NCBI RefSeq assembly: GCF_932526225.1
Contig: NC_064043.1
Coordinates: 7,989,501-8,053,500 of the forward strand
DNA length: 64,000 nucleotides
Direction of reading: 5' to 3'
Origin: Nematostella vectensis
Lineage: Eukaryota; Cnidaria; Anthozoa; Actiniaria; Edwardsiidae
Shown here: positions 13,101-35,100 of the stretch, one piece after another
How positions within the stretch are numbered: position 1 is the first letter of the stretch
Layout: every line of letters starts with the position of its first letter
Program-made: the position numbers and the translations under genes
Notes under the pieces: model-generated
Seen by the model: the letters and a program-made list of their open reading frames with translations, nothing else
What the model was told of the DNA's origin: nothing
Databases searched by the model: none

Positions 13101-13851
13101 TGCCGAATCCTTTGTCATGTTTATGATGTTCATATTATTTTTCTGTTTATTAACATGGTGTTCTTGATTTCCAGCCATCCACACTTGCCCTATCACTGTT
13201 GAGTTGTGAGATCAGTTCCCTAACAAATGTGTGGATTGAAGCAACTATTATGCTACAAGATATGGCTCAGGTGAGGCTCTTCAGGCTGAAAATTGTGGAT
13301 GTAATTCGAGTAAAGTCTCTTTTTGGACTATTTACTGATTATTCATATATGTGTATTTACAGATAGCTGATTCTGAACTGAGCTACAGTAGGATAGATGT
13401 GCTCCAGTATTTCAACTTTCTTATCGCCAATCAATGTGAAAAGTTCCTTTCTGCATTCCCAGAAGAATCTGTATTTCCATTCAACTCACATGTTTCCCCT
13501 GTATGCCAGGTATGTAAATGCCCTTTGCATTGCCTTATAACTTAAATATGCAACTGTCCCCCCCCCCCCCCCCACCCAAAAAAAAAAAAAAAAAAAAAAT
13601 TCCCCATATATATATATATATGTTTTCTCTGTTTCAAAGGAAAATCTAGAAAGGAGGATCTTTGCTACTAAACCTTCCTATATATTGACTATGCATCAAA
13701 AAAATCCAAAGGTTGTGTTTCCCATGATATTGATCATGCTTCTTTTGTTTGTTTGTTTTAGATTATACAAGCTGGAGATAAAAAAATCTTTATAGGCCCT
13801 AGCAATCACCTTGCATTGACACACGAAGAGTCATGGAAGGAGACTGATTAA
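7102..13851 (+). CDS. CCNI: Cyclin I-like protein, right member of the pair, with a retrotransposon in intron 2
   Basis: Seven coding exons, all phase 0: 7102-7212, 7782-7919, 12568-12642, 12824-13084, 13175-13270, 13363-13509 and 13762-13851, giving 305 aa. The start MKVSGGLDASRL resembles the MKF..PL start of vertebrate cyclin I, and the ATG follows an acceptor directly, so the 5' UTR is in an upstream exon ending near 5873. Conserved blocks are LLDRFLSVVK, NPKYLPCISISCMFLAAK, VEEDE and LLRMERIILDKLGWNL. Intron 2 is 4.6 kb only because a 4.5-kb gypsy element sits in it in the same orientation; without it the intron is about 150 bp. The C-terminal tail is much shorter than in the left paralogue and lacks its basic patch. 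A polyadenylation signal lies at 14613-14618. Confidence 0.87.
7952..8074 (+). repeat. 5' LTR of the gypsy element
   Basis: 123 bp, TG..CA ends, no mismatch seen against the 3' LTR. Very short for a gypsy-class LTR. Flanked on the left by the TTGAC target duplication. Confidence 0.95.
8100..12122 (+). CDS. Gag-Pol polyprotein of the gypsy element, interrupted by one in-frame stop
   Basis: One frame runs from ATG 8100 to a TAA at 11502-11504 (1134 aa), then stays open in the same frame to TAA at 12120-12122. Visible in order: a Gag helical region; two zinc knuckles (CCHC type) at about 8722-8821; an aspartic protease motif DTGA near 9033; reverse transcriptase with the catalytic box written RIDD instead of the usual Y-x-D-D near 9884; RNase H with an LACDAS motif near 10320; an integrase HHCC zinc domain at about 10998-11107; and the catalytic integrase core up to NGFAER near 11450. 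The stop lies shortly after that core, so the C-terminal integrase region and tail are cut off unless the stop is read through. No other frame break is seen. The element is probably able to be transcribed but likely defective in its integrase C-terminus. Confidence 0.93.
12320..12442 (+). repeat. 3' LTR of the gypsy element
   Basis: 123 bp, no mismatch seen against the 5' LTR, preceded by a purine-rich tract and followed by the TTGAC target duplication. Confidence 0.95.
13557..13622. repeat. Compound microsatellite (C)n(A)n(TA)n
   Basis: In the last intron of the right-hand cyclin gene, a C-run of about 18, an A-run of about 20 and a TA-run follow one another. It is a low-complexity tract with no gene content. 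Confidence 0.9.
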
Positions 13852-14708
13852 GTAGATTTATGCTGTCTGTTTTATCAGAGGAAAAGAATAATGGCCAATC
13901 CAGTCATGTATTCTTTTACAACGATAAAACTACAAGTTGTATAGCATTTTTCATCTGTTTGCATCAATCTTGTGTCTCATCTTATACAATTTAGAATTAT
14001 AGTACTACATACATCCGTTCAAAAACTAGGGTATTATATTACGAATAGCTATGAAATATTCTGCTAAGAAATAACTCTCAGTGATTTAACACTGGATATA
14101 ATGTAGAAGCTTGTCAGGAACAAGGAGGATGGGTTTCTTAAGTACACATTTTTGTCACATCGTTTTTGCAATTTTTTATTTCCCTTTGTCTATACACCCA
14201 TTTTCATAACAGCAACCAACATTTCTGAGCAGTCAGCTCCATTTTAGGTGATTTTTAGGAATTTGATTTTTATTTGCAAAAATAATGGGATATTGCGATT
14301 TAGTTTGTATTATCCCATGATTAATCGGTTCTTTGAAAATTATTAGCTTTTAAAAAAGAAAAATGAAAAGAATGATGATAGAGTCATGTACTGAGTGAGG
14401 AAAGTTTCTACATTTTAAAGATCTTTGTAAAATACATGTAAAATTTGTACAGGGAAAACAAAGTTATGAAAAAAGGCTCGACCCCATTAGTTTAATGTAC
14501 AAAGAGTGTAAAAAAAAACATTTGTTTTAATGGTACATAGCTGTGAATAGTGAAACATTCATACTCTAGGAAGAGATGTATGTAATATAGATAAATTTGA
14601 TATTTATATCAGAATAAATTCTGAAGATGTTATGAAAACCCCAGTGTATTGTGTTTAATTGGCTCCCCAAAATGTCCTAGCGTCCCTGTAGCTCCTGACT
14701 TCCCATAT
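13852..14708 (+). other. 3' UTR and spacer after the right-hand cyclin gene
   Basis: AT-rich sequence with AATAAA at 14613-14618, about 760 bp after the stop codon, which fits a long cyclin 3' UTR. I see no other gene. Confidence 0.55.
14613..14618 (+). promoter_or_regulatory. Polyadenylation signal AATAAA
   Basis: Canonical hexamer downstream of the cyclin I-like stop codon and just before the minisatellite. A candidate only; cleavage is not shown. Confidence 0.45.
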
Positions 14709-16136
14709 GCTCAGATAAGGATGGTGTTAAGTTTGGATGGTTTGCAGGAGAGTATATACTCAGATAAGGGTGGTGTTAAGTTTGGATGGTTTGCAGGAGA
14801 GTATATGCTTAGATAAGGGTGGTGTTAAGTTTGGATGGTTTGCAGGAGAGTATATGCTTAGATAAGGGTGGTGTTAAGTTTTGATGGTTTGCAGGAGAGT
14901 ATATGCTAAGATAAGGGAGGTGTTAAGTTTTGATGGTTTGCAGGAGAGTATATGCTCGGATAAGGGTGGTGTTAAGTTTTGATGGTTTGCAGGAGAGTAT
15001 ATGCTCGGGTAAGGGTGGTGTTAAGTTTTGATGGTTTGCAGGAGAGTATATGCTCAGATAAGGGTGGTGTTAAGTTTTGATGGTTTGCAGGAGAGTATAT
15101 GCTCAGATAAGGGTGGTTTTAAGTTTTGATGGTTTGCAGGAGAGTATATGCTCAGATAAGGGTGGTGTTAAGTTTTGATGGTTTGCAGGAGAGTATATGC
15201 TCAGATAAGGGTGGTGTTAAGTTTTGATGGTTTGCAGGAGAGTATATGCTCAGATAAGGGTGGTGTTAAGTTTGGATGGTTTGCAGGAGAGTATATGCTC
15301 GGATAAGGGTGGTGTTAAGTTTGGATGGTTTGCAGGAGAGTATATGCTCGGATAAGGGTGGTGTTAAGTTTTGATGGTTTGCAGGAGAGTATATGCTCAG
15401 ATAAGGGTGGTGTTAAGTTTTGATGGTTTGCAGGAGAGTATATGCTCGGATAAGGGTGGTGTTAAGTTTTGATGGTTTGCAGGAGAGTATATGCTCAGAT
15501 AAGGGTGGTAAGTTTTGATGGTTTGCAGGAGAGTATATGCTCAGATAAGGGTGGTGTTAGGTTTTGATGGTTTGCAGGAGAGTATATGCTTAGATAAGGG
15601 TGGTGTTAAGTTTTGATGGTTTGCAGGAGAGTATATGCTCAGATAAGGGTGGTGTTAAGTTTTGATGGTTTGCAGGAGAGTATATGCTCGGATAAGGGTG
15701 GTGTTAAGTTTTGATGGTTTGCAGGAGAGTATATGCTCAGATAAGGGTGGTAAGTTTTGATGGTTTGCAGGAGAGTATATGCTCAGATAAGGGTGGTGTT
15801 AGGTTTTGATGGTTTGCAGGAGAGTATATGCTCAGATAAGGGTGGTGTTAAGTTTTGATGGCTTGCAGGAGAGTATATGCTCTGATAAGGGTGGTGTTAA
15901 GTTTTGATGGTTTGCAGGAGAGTATATGCTTAGATAAGGGTGGTGTTAAGTTTGATGGTTTGCAGGAGAGTATATGCTCAGATAAGGGTGGTGTTAAGTT
16001 TTGATGGTTTGCAGGAGAGTATAATATGCTCAGATAAGGGTGGTGTTAAGTTTTGATGGTTTGCAGGAGAGTATATGCTCGGATAAGGGTGGTGTTAAGT
16101 TTTGATGGTTTGCAGGAGAGTATATGCTCAGATAAG
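14709..16136 (+). repeat. 49-bp minisatellite, 29 copies, upstream of TDO
   Basis: I count 29 occurrences of the core GCAGGAGAGTATATGCT-like segment, spaced 49 bp with a few 45-bp variants that lost gtgt. Each unit carries TTTGATGGTTTGCAGGAGAG and a GATAAGGGTGG segment. About 21 copies read AGATAAG and one reads TGATAAG, both fitting the WGATAR motif of GATA factors. Others read GGATAAG, and one GGGTAAG. The array ends 230 bp before the start codon of the tryptophan 2,3-dioxygenase gene. Confidence 0.95.
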
Positions 16137-16365
16137 CTAAACGAAATAAGCGCCCCGGTGATGTGTCCGTTCTGAAGTTGTTGAAGTTATCAATAGGAAC
16201 AGACCGATCTGACGAGCTGGTCATACGCTGTCAAAAGGGTCAGACGGTCACGGTCGACGCCTCCGAACCGCCCTCCGAACTGTTTCCCAATCCCTCTCGG
16301 ACCCCGCTCTTCTCTATCAGTCGCTTCTGGAACAAGTTCCATAGAAATTCTAAAAGCTGCATAAG

Positions 16366-27719
<11,354 letters not shown>

Positions 27720-27778
27720 CTTGTCTCCTAAGGGTTAACACTGCTTCACCGCCACTGTTGAACAATATTTACTCATTT

Positions 27779-28033
27779 AGGGAGTGTTCATTAATTACAC
27801 CGAGGGGGGGGGGGGGGGGGGGGGGGGTGGGTGAGGGAAGATTTTTACTGAAGACACCTTAAATTTCGGAGCCCCCCATTCGTTGTAAACATTTTTTTTT
27901 TGGTGCCTCCCCCCCCCCCCCCCCTCATAGAACACCCCCAAAATTTTTCTCTTTCCCTTAGAGAATCTTTTTTTGCCCCCCCCCCCCCTCAATATCTTCC
28001 CTCCCCCCTTGGTGTATTTAATAAACACTCCCT
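27779..28033. mobile_element. MITE with GGGAGTGTT ends, copy 1
   Basis: About 255 bp framed by GGGAGTGTTCATTAATTACA and its imperfect inverse TGTATTTAATAAACACTCCC, flanked on both sides by TTA. Long G-runs lie near the left end and C-runs near the right end. Three-base TWA target duplications and such ends resemble PIF/Harbinger-derived MITEs; the class is inference. Confidence 0.7.
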
Positions 28034-29164
28034 TATTGTAACTGGTATGAGGCACGAACCGAGAATTTAGTATCTATTTTCTCTTTTCTCATTTCATGCA
28101 GGACTTTTTCCATTTTTTGTCCTGGTGCCTCGGTCCGGATCATATTGCGAAAGTGGTTTTGTTTCTTTTTTATTTCTGGGTACGACCCATAGGCTAGGTG
28201 TAGACGAAAATAGACGTAAAGATGTGTGAACCTAACTTGGAGCAATTGTAAAAGTAGTTTTTATGACCAAAACTAAAAAATGGGTCGATTGGCACATTCA
28301 AGTAACTAAAGTGTGCACGTCACGAAATATACGTGATTAAGTTAATATGTGTGTTTCTTATTTTTTGTAATAAAACTATGTCAAAGGATCAATGAGAACA
28401 ATCTGAAATTTTGTAATGCCTTTATTTTAAATTTAAAAAAAACAATCTTGCGTCTCAAAACATTGATTTTGTCTGGCTGAAGTACTTTTAAAGCACTCTG
28501 GCAGTGTTATGCTGAAAAATACCAACAACGTACGTTGCTTTGTTAGCCTTCCTTTAGGCGTTGGAATTTTATTTAGGCGCAAAAACCCTGAGTTTGTTAT
28601 TTGGTCGCCATTTTGGATTATATAGACGCCTGTTCGTCCCGCCCCTCTGCAATTACCAATAGGATTAGACAAAAATTGAATTCAAATTTTAATATCTATA
28701 TTTATATGTATATTTTTATCGTTAAGCCAATCCATTGAAGTTTTTCTATATCTGTTTCTTGTGCTACACTCCCGTGGCGCCTTTTGGTTTTCTGCGAAGC
28801 ATGGTTTCCTGAAAAAAGGTAATTCATATTTTTAGTAGTAGATATCACCTAGTGAAATCACCATACCACTCTTGTAGTTGTCTGTTACAAATGACGGTCT
28901 CCATGGCTACAGCAGTCGGAATATAGATAATCCAAACAATAAGTAGTAGTAGTAATAACTAATAAATTTCTTTAAAATTTGGAATTAAGCTTTTGGTCAG
29001 AGAAACACCTTGTAAGCGGAATCTTGAGCTTATATATTGAGAATTGGAAAATTTCATGCCATTTTTTTTTTCTCTGTCAGGTGCGCTGATGTATGTTTTA
29101 TAGTCGATTTCTGGTGTATTCTGGGGTGGGGTGGGGAAAAGAAGGGAAACCCTCTCACTTGAGA

Positions 29165-29262
29165 TACCAAGCCCGAGAAAAGCCCTCGAGTCCGAGCCAG
29201 GACTCGAACCTGGTACACAGTGATGAGAGGCCAGCGCGCTAACACGCTTATAGTCCAGTCAA
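29165..29262 (-). mobile_element. tRNA-derived SINE relic
   Basis: On the minus strand an A-box-like TTAGCGCGCTGG (29242-29231) is followed about 20 bases later by a perfect B-box GGTTCGAGTCC (29210-29200) inside a 5-bp T-stem CCAGG/CCTGG. The acceptor arms do not pair and the anticodon arm is poor, so this is not a functional tRNA. A SINE head is more likely. Confidence 0.55.
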
Positions 29263-29867
29263 TCTGTGGTTTCAGGTGAAACTAATTGCAATAGAATTTC
29301 TCTCAACGGATTTTGAACGAGTAATACAGCCTAGTAAACATACTAAAAGTCCCCGAAAATCCTTCCTTTTGGTAGAAAATCCTAAAACATGTGATTTTTG
29401 CATTTCGGAGCAAAACCACAGGGTACCCGCGTCGCTAAAACGGAAAACAAATATTTGTCTAAAACTTTCACGACTTCTGGAGAAATCATTTCGCGCTATC
29501 TAGTTATGTTTCACTTATTAGTCATTTTCAAAATATGCCCACTCTCTTTTCTGAGATTAAAGAATGACTAGTTGAGGAACCTGTTTAGGAAGCGTTCTTA
29601 TGTGTTTTGAGCACAGAAAAAAACCAGAAACCGACGAGAAGTTCGATGACCTCAAAACATACAGGAACGCTTGCTATGCAGTTGAGTTGCATATGTCATG
29701 TAGCGACGACGGCGGCACAGAATAAGGGTCTTAAACGAATTAGGAACATAACAACACGATATGATATCGTCGAACAAGCAATATTCTTTGTGAAACGGCC
29801 TAGACGGCGTCTTCTAGTATACTTTAATAGGAGGGCAGCTTTTTTAAATAATTCATTTCAAAGGAGA

Positions 29868-30006
29868 GCAGGCGCGTACACAGAGGGTGCGCAGTGTGCG
29901 CGCTCCCGCCAAATAGTGGTTTATTATTTCTTATTAAGGAATCTTCAAATACTATGCTTTTTCCATATGATACCTATGACTTTGGCCAATCCTGGGAACG
30001 GGCCTG
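29868..30006. mobile_element. Diverged short element with CAGGCCCGTACCCAGG-type ends
   Basis: Left end CAGGCGCGTACACAGAGGG and right end CCTGGGAACGGGCCTG are imperfect inverse copies, like those at 60216-60602. It contains the sequence TTCCATATGATACCTATGAC, nearly all of which reappears beside the 29-bp satellite at about 57272. Confidence 0.45.
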
Positions 30007-30506
30007 GAGAGATTTCCTCCCACAACCTCGGCAAGGGCTTCGCTATACTCCTAGCTCAAATAAGGTTGAGAAACACGAGAATAATGCGTCAACGATCTGC
30101 AGCGTTACATTTATATCTAATAAATTAGCAAAATTATCCAGGTTTGAAAAACTGTTGCCTTCTCCCTTTTTAGTATAAATGAACTTCATTCAGGGTTTTT
30201 ATTCAGAGAATGGAATTTTACAGGCTATACGCTACCCATGGACGTTGGTCGCGGGTTGGTCGCTAGTAAAGACACAAATTCTCAGAGTGTATATTTAGTA
30301 TATGTTTATCGCTACCCTTAATCTAATACACAAAGGTTTTAAACAAAGGTTAGGGTCCTAATATTTATCATGGTCTAAGCACCAATCCTGAACTCCTGCT
30401 CTCACTGCCGCCAGGTGTATGACCTTTATAGAAACGACTGCTAAGGAGGGGGCAAATATGTTATTCTAGCACCCTCGTTATCATTTCGAGAATTTGACCT
30501 GCGCCG

Positions 30507-30605
30507 TTTTGGAAGCCAAGAAGTTGGAACGAAGAGTCACTTCGTTCCAACTTCTAGGCTTCCAAATCGAGAAATAAAACTTCTAGGCTTCCAAATCGAG
30601 AAATA
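30507..30605. repeat. Palindrome with a duplicated right arm
   Basis: TTTTGGAAGCC..GAAGTTGGAACGAAG is followed, after a short loop, by CTTCGTTCCAACTTC..GGCTTCCAAA, an almost perfect hairpin of about 26-bp arms. The segment ACTTCTAGGCTTCCAAATCG is then repeated directly about 28 bp further on. Confidence 0.8.
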
Positions 30606-31636
30606 ATAACAGCCCAAGTTCAGTTAAGACTTATATTTTTATTTTACACTGTTTACTGGAATTCTGAAGTGATTTAAGCAGTTTAGCAAGTTTATCGATG
30701 ACGCTTATACGAACCCATAACACTGTAAAACTACTGCATATCCCCATCAAAACAGTAAATAAATTGAACTTAAAATGAACTTGGGCCGCCTGTGGATTGT
30801 CTACGCTACGACGCCGCGATCTACTGCTCTAAATGCTCTCTCACATGTTTTGAAACTCTTCGATGTTTCAACTGAGTTGTATGCTATTTATGAAATATTT
30901 CTAAGGAAGACCAAGACTTTAAGTAAGTTTATATGATAAATGTCGATATCAAGTAAGGCTTGAAAACAGTAGAGTGCAATATGTCGTTGAATTCGTTTAT
31001 TTGTTTCTCTCTAACCAATATCAACTTATACAATGGACACAAACGCTTGTTCCTTTGTCAGACCGCGCGCGCGGCGCCGGCTTACTGCCTATTGTTCGCA
31101 CACTATCCTATAAATACCACTCCCCCATCCTATTCAGTTTCTTTTGCTCCGACGAAAGGCTAATGCTGGAAACGTCAGCGCAACCACTCTGTTTCACAGA
31201 GGCGTTTAACATACCTTTTCAACCTTGTGTTGATTCATACCTTGTCTACACCACGCCTACGCAGACCATCTAGTTTTTCTACAGCTTGCCCGTAGTCGTT
31301 CTAGTTACCCCTTCAGTCATAATCCACGGGGCCACCCCGCGCATCTTATTTCGGCCCTCGAGGGAATTCTCCCCAGAAAATTTGGATCGTGATCGCAGTT
31401 TCAGGGAGTATTTTTCTAGTGCTCCCGTGATCGTGAACTTTAACACATTTTTCCCTTTTATGTTCACAGTATTTGCTTGAATCTTGATTAGTCGGGCACA
31501 TTTCGGCTGCGTCGGGGACAGCTCGTGCCCCGGGGTAGTAGCTCAGATTACGCAACGTAACTTGACCGGTTTTCTAATCAAACACGGAGAGCGCGTCGCT
31601 AACACGGCACATTTCGTGGTTTATTATCAGAATCTA

Positions 31637-32011
31637 GCTTATTAAATACACCGAAGGGGGGGGGGACATTTTTACTCAAGACACCCTACAAAGAGCCTCC
31701 CTTTCATTGTAAACATTTTTTTCGGTGCCCCACTTTTCAGAATCCCAAAATTTTCAAAGCCCCCCTACCATACCCTACTGAAAGCTAGAAGTAACCAAAT
31801 TATGGTTTATAAAGACAAAAGTATTAAATATATTGGCATGTATTTGTACTGCTGCAAACTAGATCATATCAGTGAAATATTAAATCTGAATACGGCTCCT
31901 AAATATTTTCAGAGCCCCCCATGCCCCCCCCCCCCCCCCCTTTGAAGGACCTTTCCCTCCTCCCCCCTCAATATCTTCCCTTCCCCATCGGTAAATTTAA
32001 TTAACACTCCC
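31637..32011. mobile_element. MITE with GGGAGTGTT ends, copy 2 (nested or damaged)
   Basis: Starts within the left end at TATTAAATACACCGAAGG, shares GACACCCTACAAAGAGCC-like and TCATTGTAAACATTTTTTT-like segments with copy 1, and ends AATTAACACTCCC followed by TAA. The first bases of the left end are missing and about 130 bp of unrelated AT-rich DNA interrupts it. Confidence 0.65.
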
Positions 32012-32137
32012 TAACAAACTTTGTTCCCACCGCCGTTGGTCTGGGCGGATTAATAGCTCACTCAATAATTGACAGTCGAATGTCAACGACTTCAGTGAGT
32101 ACATCAAGGTGTTATCTTTGAGACAAGACAAACCCGA

Positions 32138-32146
32138 ATGTCTTGA
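32138..32146 (+). promoter_or_regulatory. Minimal upstream ORF before the SLC22 start codon
   Basis: ATG TCT TGA lies 18 bases upstream of the chosen SLC22 ATG. If the transcript starts further upstream this two-codon uORF could reduce translation. The transcription start is not known. Confidence 0.3.
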
Positions 32147-32163
32147 GTGGTCTGTACTCTATC

Positions 32164-35100
32164 ATGGGAAATGTCAAAGAAGAGGAGGAAGCTTTGAACA
32201 AAGAAAGCACGGAGGAGGGGAAGGGGATCAACAGCGCACAGCTCGAAGATGTTTGGCGGCTTGTTGGAGGGTTCGGACGCTATCCCGCTCTACTTGCAAT
32301 CTTTAATTGCTATATCACCATAATCGTGTGCCTTCAGCAGTTTGTGCAAACATACTATGGGTCTGCGCCGAATTTCCAGTGCGTTCCTTCTGTGGGTAAT
32401 TCCTCGGCAAGCACTTGGGGTCAATCTTCGTGGTGTCCCATCAATAAGTGCGGTTGTGCAAATTGCACCCAGTATGTATTTGATGAAAATGAGTTTACAA
32501 GTGCTGTCTCCGAGGTAAGGGTTATCATAATGATGTGATATTTACTGACCTGATTTCTAGATGCACATTCAAATCTCCATCAGAATTACTTTAGAATTTA
32601 AGATAAGAGTCGGTTTGGTAACAGAGCGGCTCTTTAGCCTTTCTTGTAACACTATAGTATCAAAGTGATTTTAATATATCACGCAGCATTTTGGCTGAGT
32701 GTCACTGGACGAAAGAAGTCTGGAGGCTCTGATACCCAGGGTAGAGCCTTGTATGTGGAGTTGAAGACCTTGTTTACACAATCATTAATGTGTATCCCAA
32801 TCCAAAACGGACTAAGTTTGTTCGCCAAAATTAACGAGCGACGCCTGCCTGAAAACGCCTGCGAGGCCTCGATCATAAAAAAATCGCAGAAATACACTCT
32901 ACAAGAAATAACGCGTAAATTTGAGTTACTGAACTCTATAAATGACAGACACGCATCAAGTGATTGAATTTTCTTTAGAATTTTTACTATCATCAGTAGC
33001 GGATGCCATCTGGCCATGGGAAAGTTTCATGTGCTAAAAAAAATGCGTATAGAATTTAACACTGCGCTTATTCAAGCCCCTTTGGATCAAACCCCCCTCT
33101 AAGCAAAGAAGGAGATCCGCTCCAGGCCATCTTTATTTAGAACTGGGGATCGAATTCGTATGATGCGATCCCATTTCATTACACAGTTAGCCTCTAGCTA
33201 AATAGTCTACCTCGCAGCCATTCTGGACTCTTCACGCTAGGCGGCTATTGAGCCCCAGTTACACCCAAAGCTATTTGCCCCTTCTCACAGTATGAGTCAC
33301 ATGCAACATGTAAAAAATAAGGTCATTTATTAAGAGTATGAAATTCTATCTGGCAGTAACGAATGCGAAATATGTGGTGCCAAGGAGTGCAAGGACGAAC
33401 TGTGGGGGGATTGCTGCGCTTTCGCGACTGACAAACGCGGACCGCTGCAAGTAGACTATGATTGAACATCGGTAACCGGGCATAGAAGCCGCGGAAAATG
33501 GCGCAAAACATTGTGCACAATGAATGCCTAATGATATGAAATTAGGGAAAAAAATTGGACTATAATGGATCCTCCTCTCTTGTATTGTTGTATAGCCTGC
33601 GTAACAAACGCAAAGAGTAAGTGTCTGCGGTGGTGAGATGGTGAAAAGGAAAAGAAAACGAGAAAAAGCTCTTTTAATTTCCTTCTCATCATAATTTTGC
33701 TCTTTTCTTTTCCTTTTCCCCAGCCCCTTCTGAAGCTATACTCACGCGCTATGAAACGACCATAAGATATTTATTATACAGCGTTTGGAAAAAAACGTTA
33801 TAAATCCTATATTTATATAGAAAAATAAGTATTATAAATCCTATATTTATATAGAAAAAAAGTGTTATAAATCCTATTATAAATCCTATATTTATATAGA
33901 AAAAAAGTGTTATACATCCTATATTTATATAGAAAAAAAGTGTTATAAATCCTGTATTTTCCATCTATATTCAATGCCGTAGCAGGGGGTGGGGCACTGG
34001 GGGCATGTGCCCCCCAATATTTTCAAAAATTATAAGGAAATGACCAGAAGGGTCGTGGCTGTGCCCCCCGCCCCAATATGTTTTTAATGTTTCTGTATTG
34101 TGCCCCCCAATCTTACGTGTCCTGCTATGGCTTTAATATCACGTTTTTATTTATTTCAGTGGAATTTGATTTGTGACCGCGCGCACCTCAAGGCCATGAC
34201 TCAGTCAGTCTACATGGCGGGACTCCTCGTCGGCTCCGTCGTGTTCGGAAAGATTTCGGATCACTTCGGTAGAAAATTAACCATATTTCTTAGCTTATTC
34301 CTGATGGTAAGTTGTTAGTGTCGCGTGCTCTTGAATCCAACGTGTTACTCAGTACGAGTACCGAGTTCACCGGTATTTGAATTTGTAGTCGTCAAGTTCT
34401 CGGAACTTTACCGCCCACTCTTTTGTTGTTGGGGGGTGGGGGGGGGGGGGGGGGGGAAGGGTGCATTTACCAATTTAGCGGATCAATTTCTTTAAAGTAG
34501 CTCGTCCTAGATCGCATTGCTATTCAATTTTCCTCCATTAGAGCGGACCTTACAGTCGGAACCCCCCAAAGAACCACTTCCCCCCTGCCAAAGAGGGCCT
34601 GGATCGAAGCTTTGTGACCTTTTGCGTGATCAATATTTTGCCTAACTTTCAGTAATAACAAGAGAGTTTAATGCATTAAAGTCATTAAGACTCGTGTTGC
34701 TAGGATACGTGTGCCAATCTAAAAAATCTAGCGTATTCCCAAAAAAATTAGCGTTTCTGAAAATAGATGTCTATTCTAAAAATAACTTTCAGGATCGTCA
34801 TCAAAGAAACAGACATCAATCTTAAAACATATACACTCTCTTGGTAATTATAATGCCCTATACTTTCCTTAGCCTACTTTTTAACTACAGGTGGTGTTTG
34901 GCTTTGGCTCGGCGTTCGCCAACACCCTGACTCTCTTTGCCGTTATGCGATTTTTCTGTGGTATGGCGACCGCCGGTTGCCTCTTGGTCCGTTTCGTCTA
35001 CAGCATGGAGATCACCAACCTGGCTAATCGGACCGCTATGGGCATTATGATGAACCTGTTTATTGTTTTGGGTGCATTGACGCTGACCTTGATCGCATAT

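Larger units (their letters stand above)
27720..32163. other. Repeat-rich spacer between TDO and the SLC22 gene
   Basis: Holds two copies of one inverted-repeat element, a tRNA-derived SINE relic, a palindrome at 30507-30566 and a related dispersed repeat. One example is CAACAACGTACGTTG near 28520, which also occurs near 27240 in the last TDO intron; both copies are followed further on by CGCCATTTTGG. No convincing gene is seen; the open frames here lack splice or family support. Confidence 0.6.

Noticed and set aside
29165-29262. A functional tRNA gene on the minus strand
   Set aside because: Only the internal promoter boxes and T-stem are good; acceptor and anticodon arms do not pair.
29607-30128. 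173-codon plus-strand frame
   Set aside because: Composition is non-coding, and it runs through a diverged inverted-repeat element.
33749-33964. Minus-strand Phe/Ile-rich membrane-like frame
   Set aside because: It is the reading of an AT-rich 30-bp tandem repeat in SLC22 intron 1.
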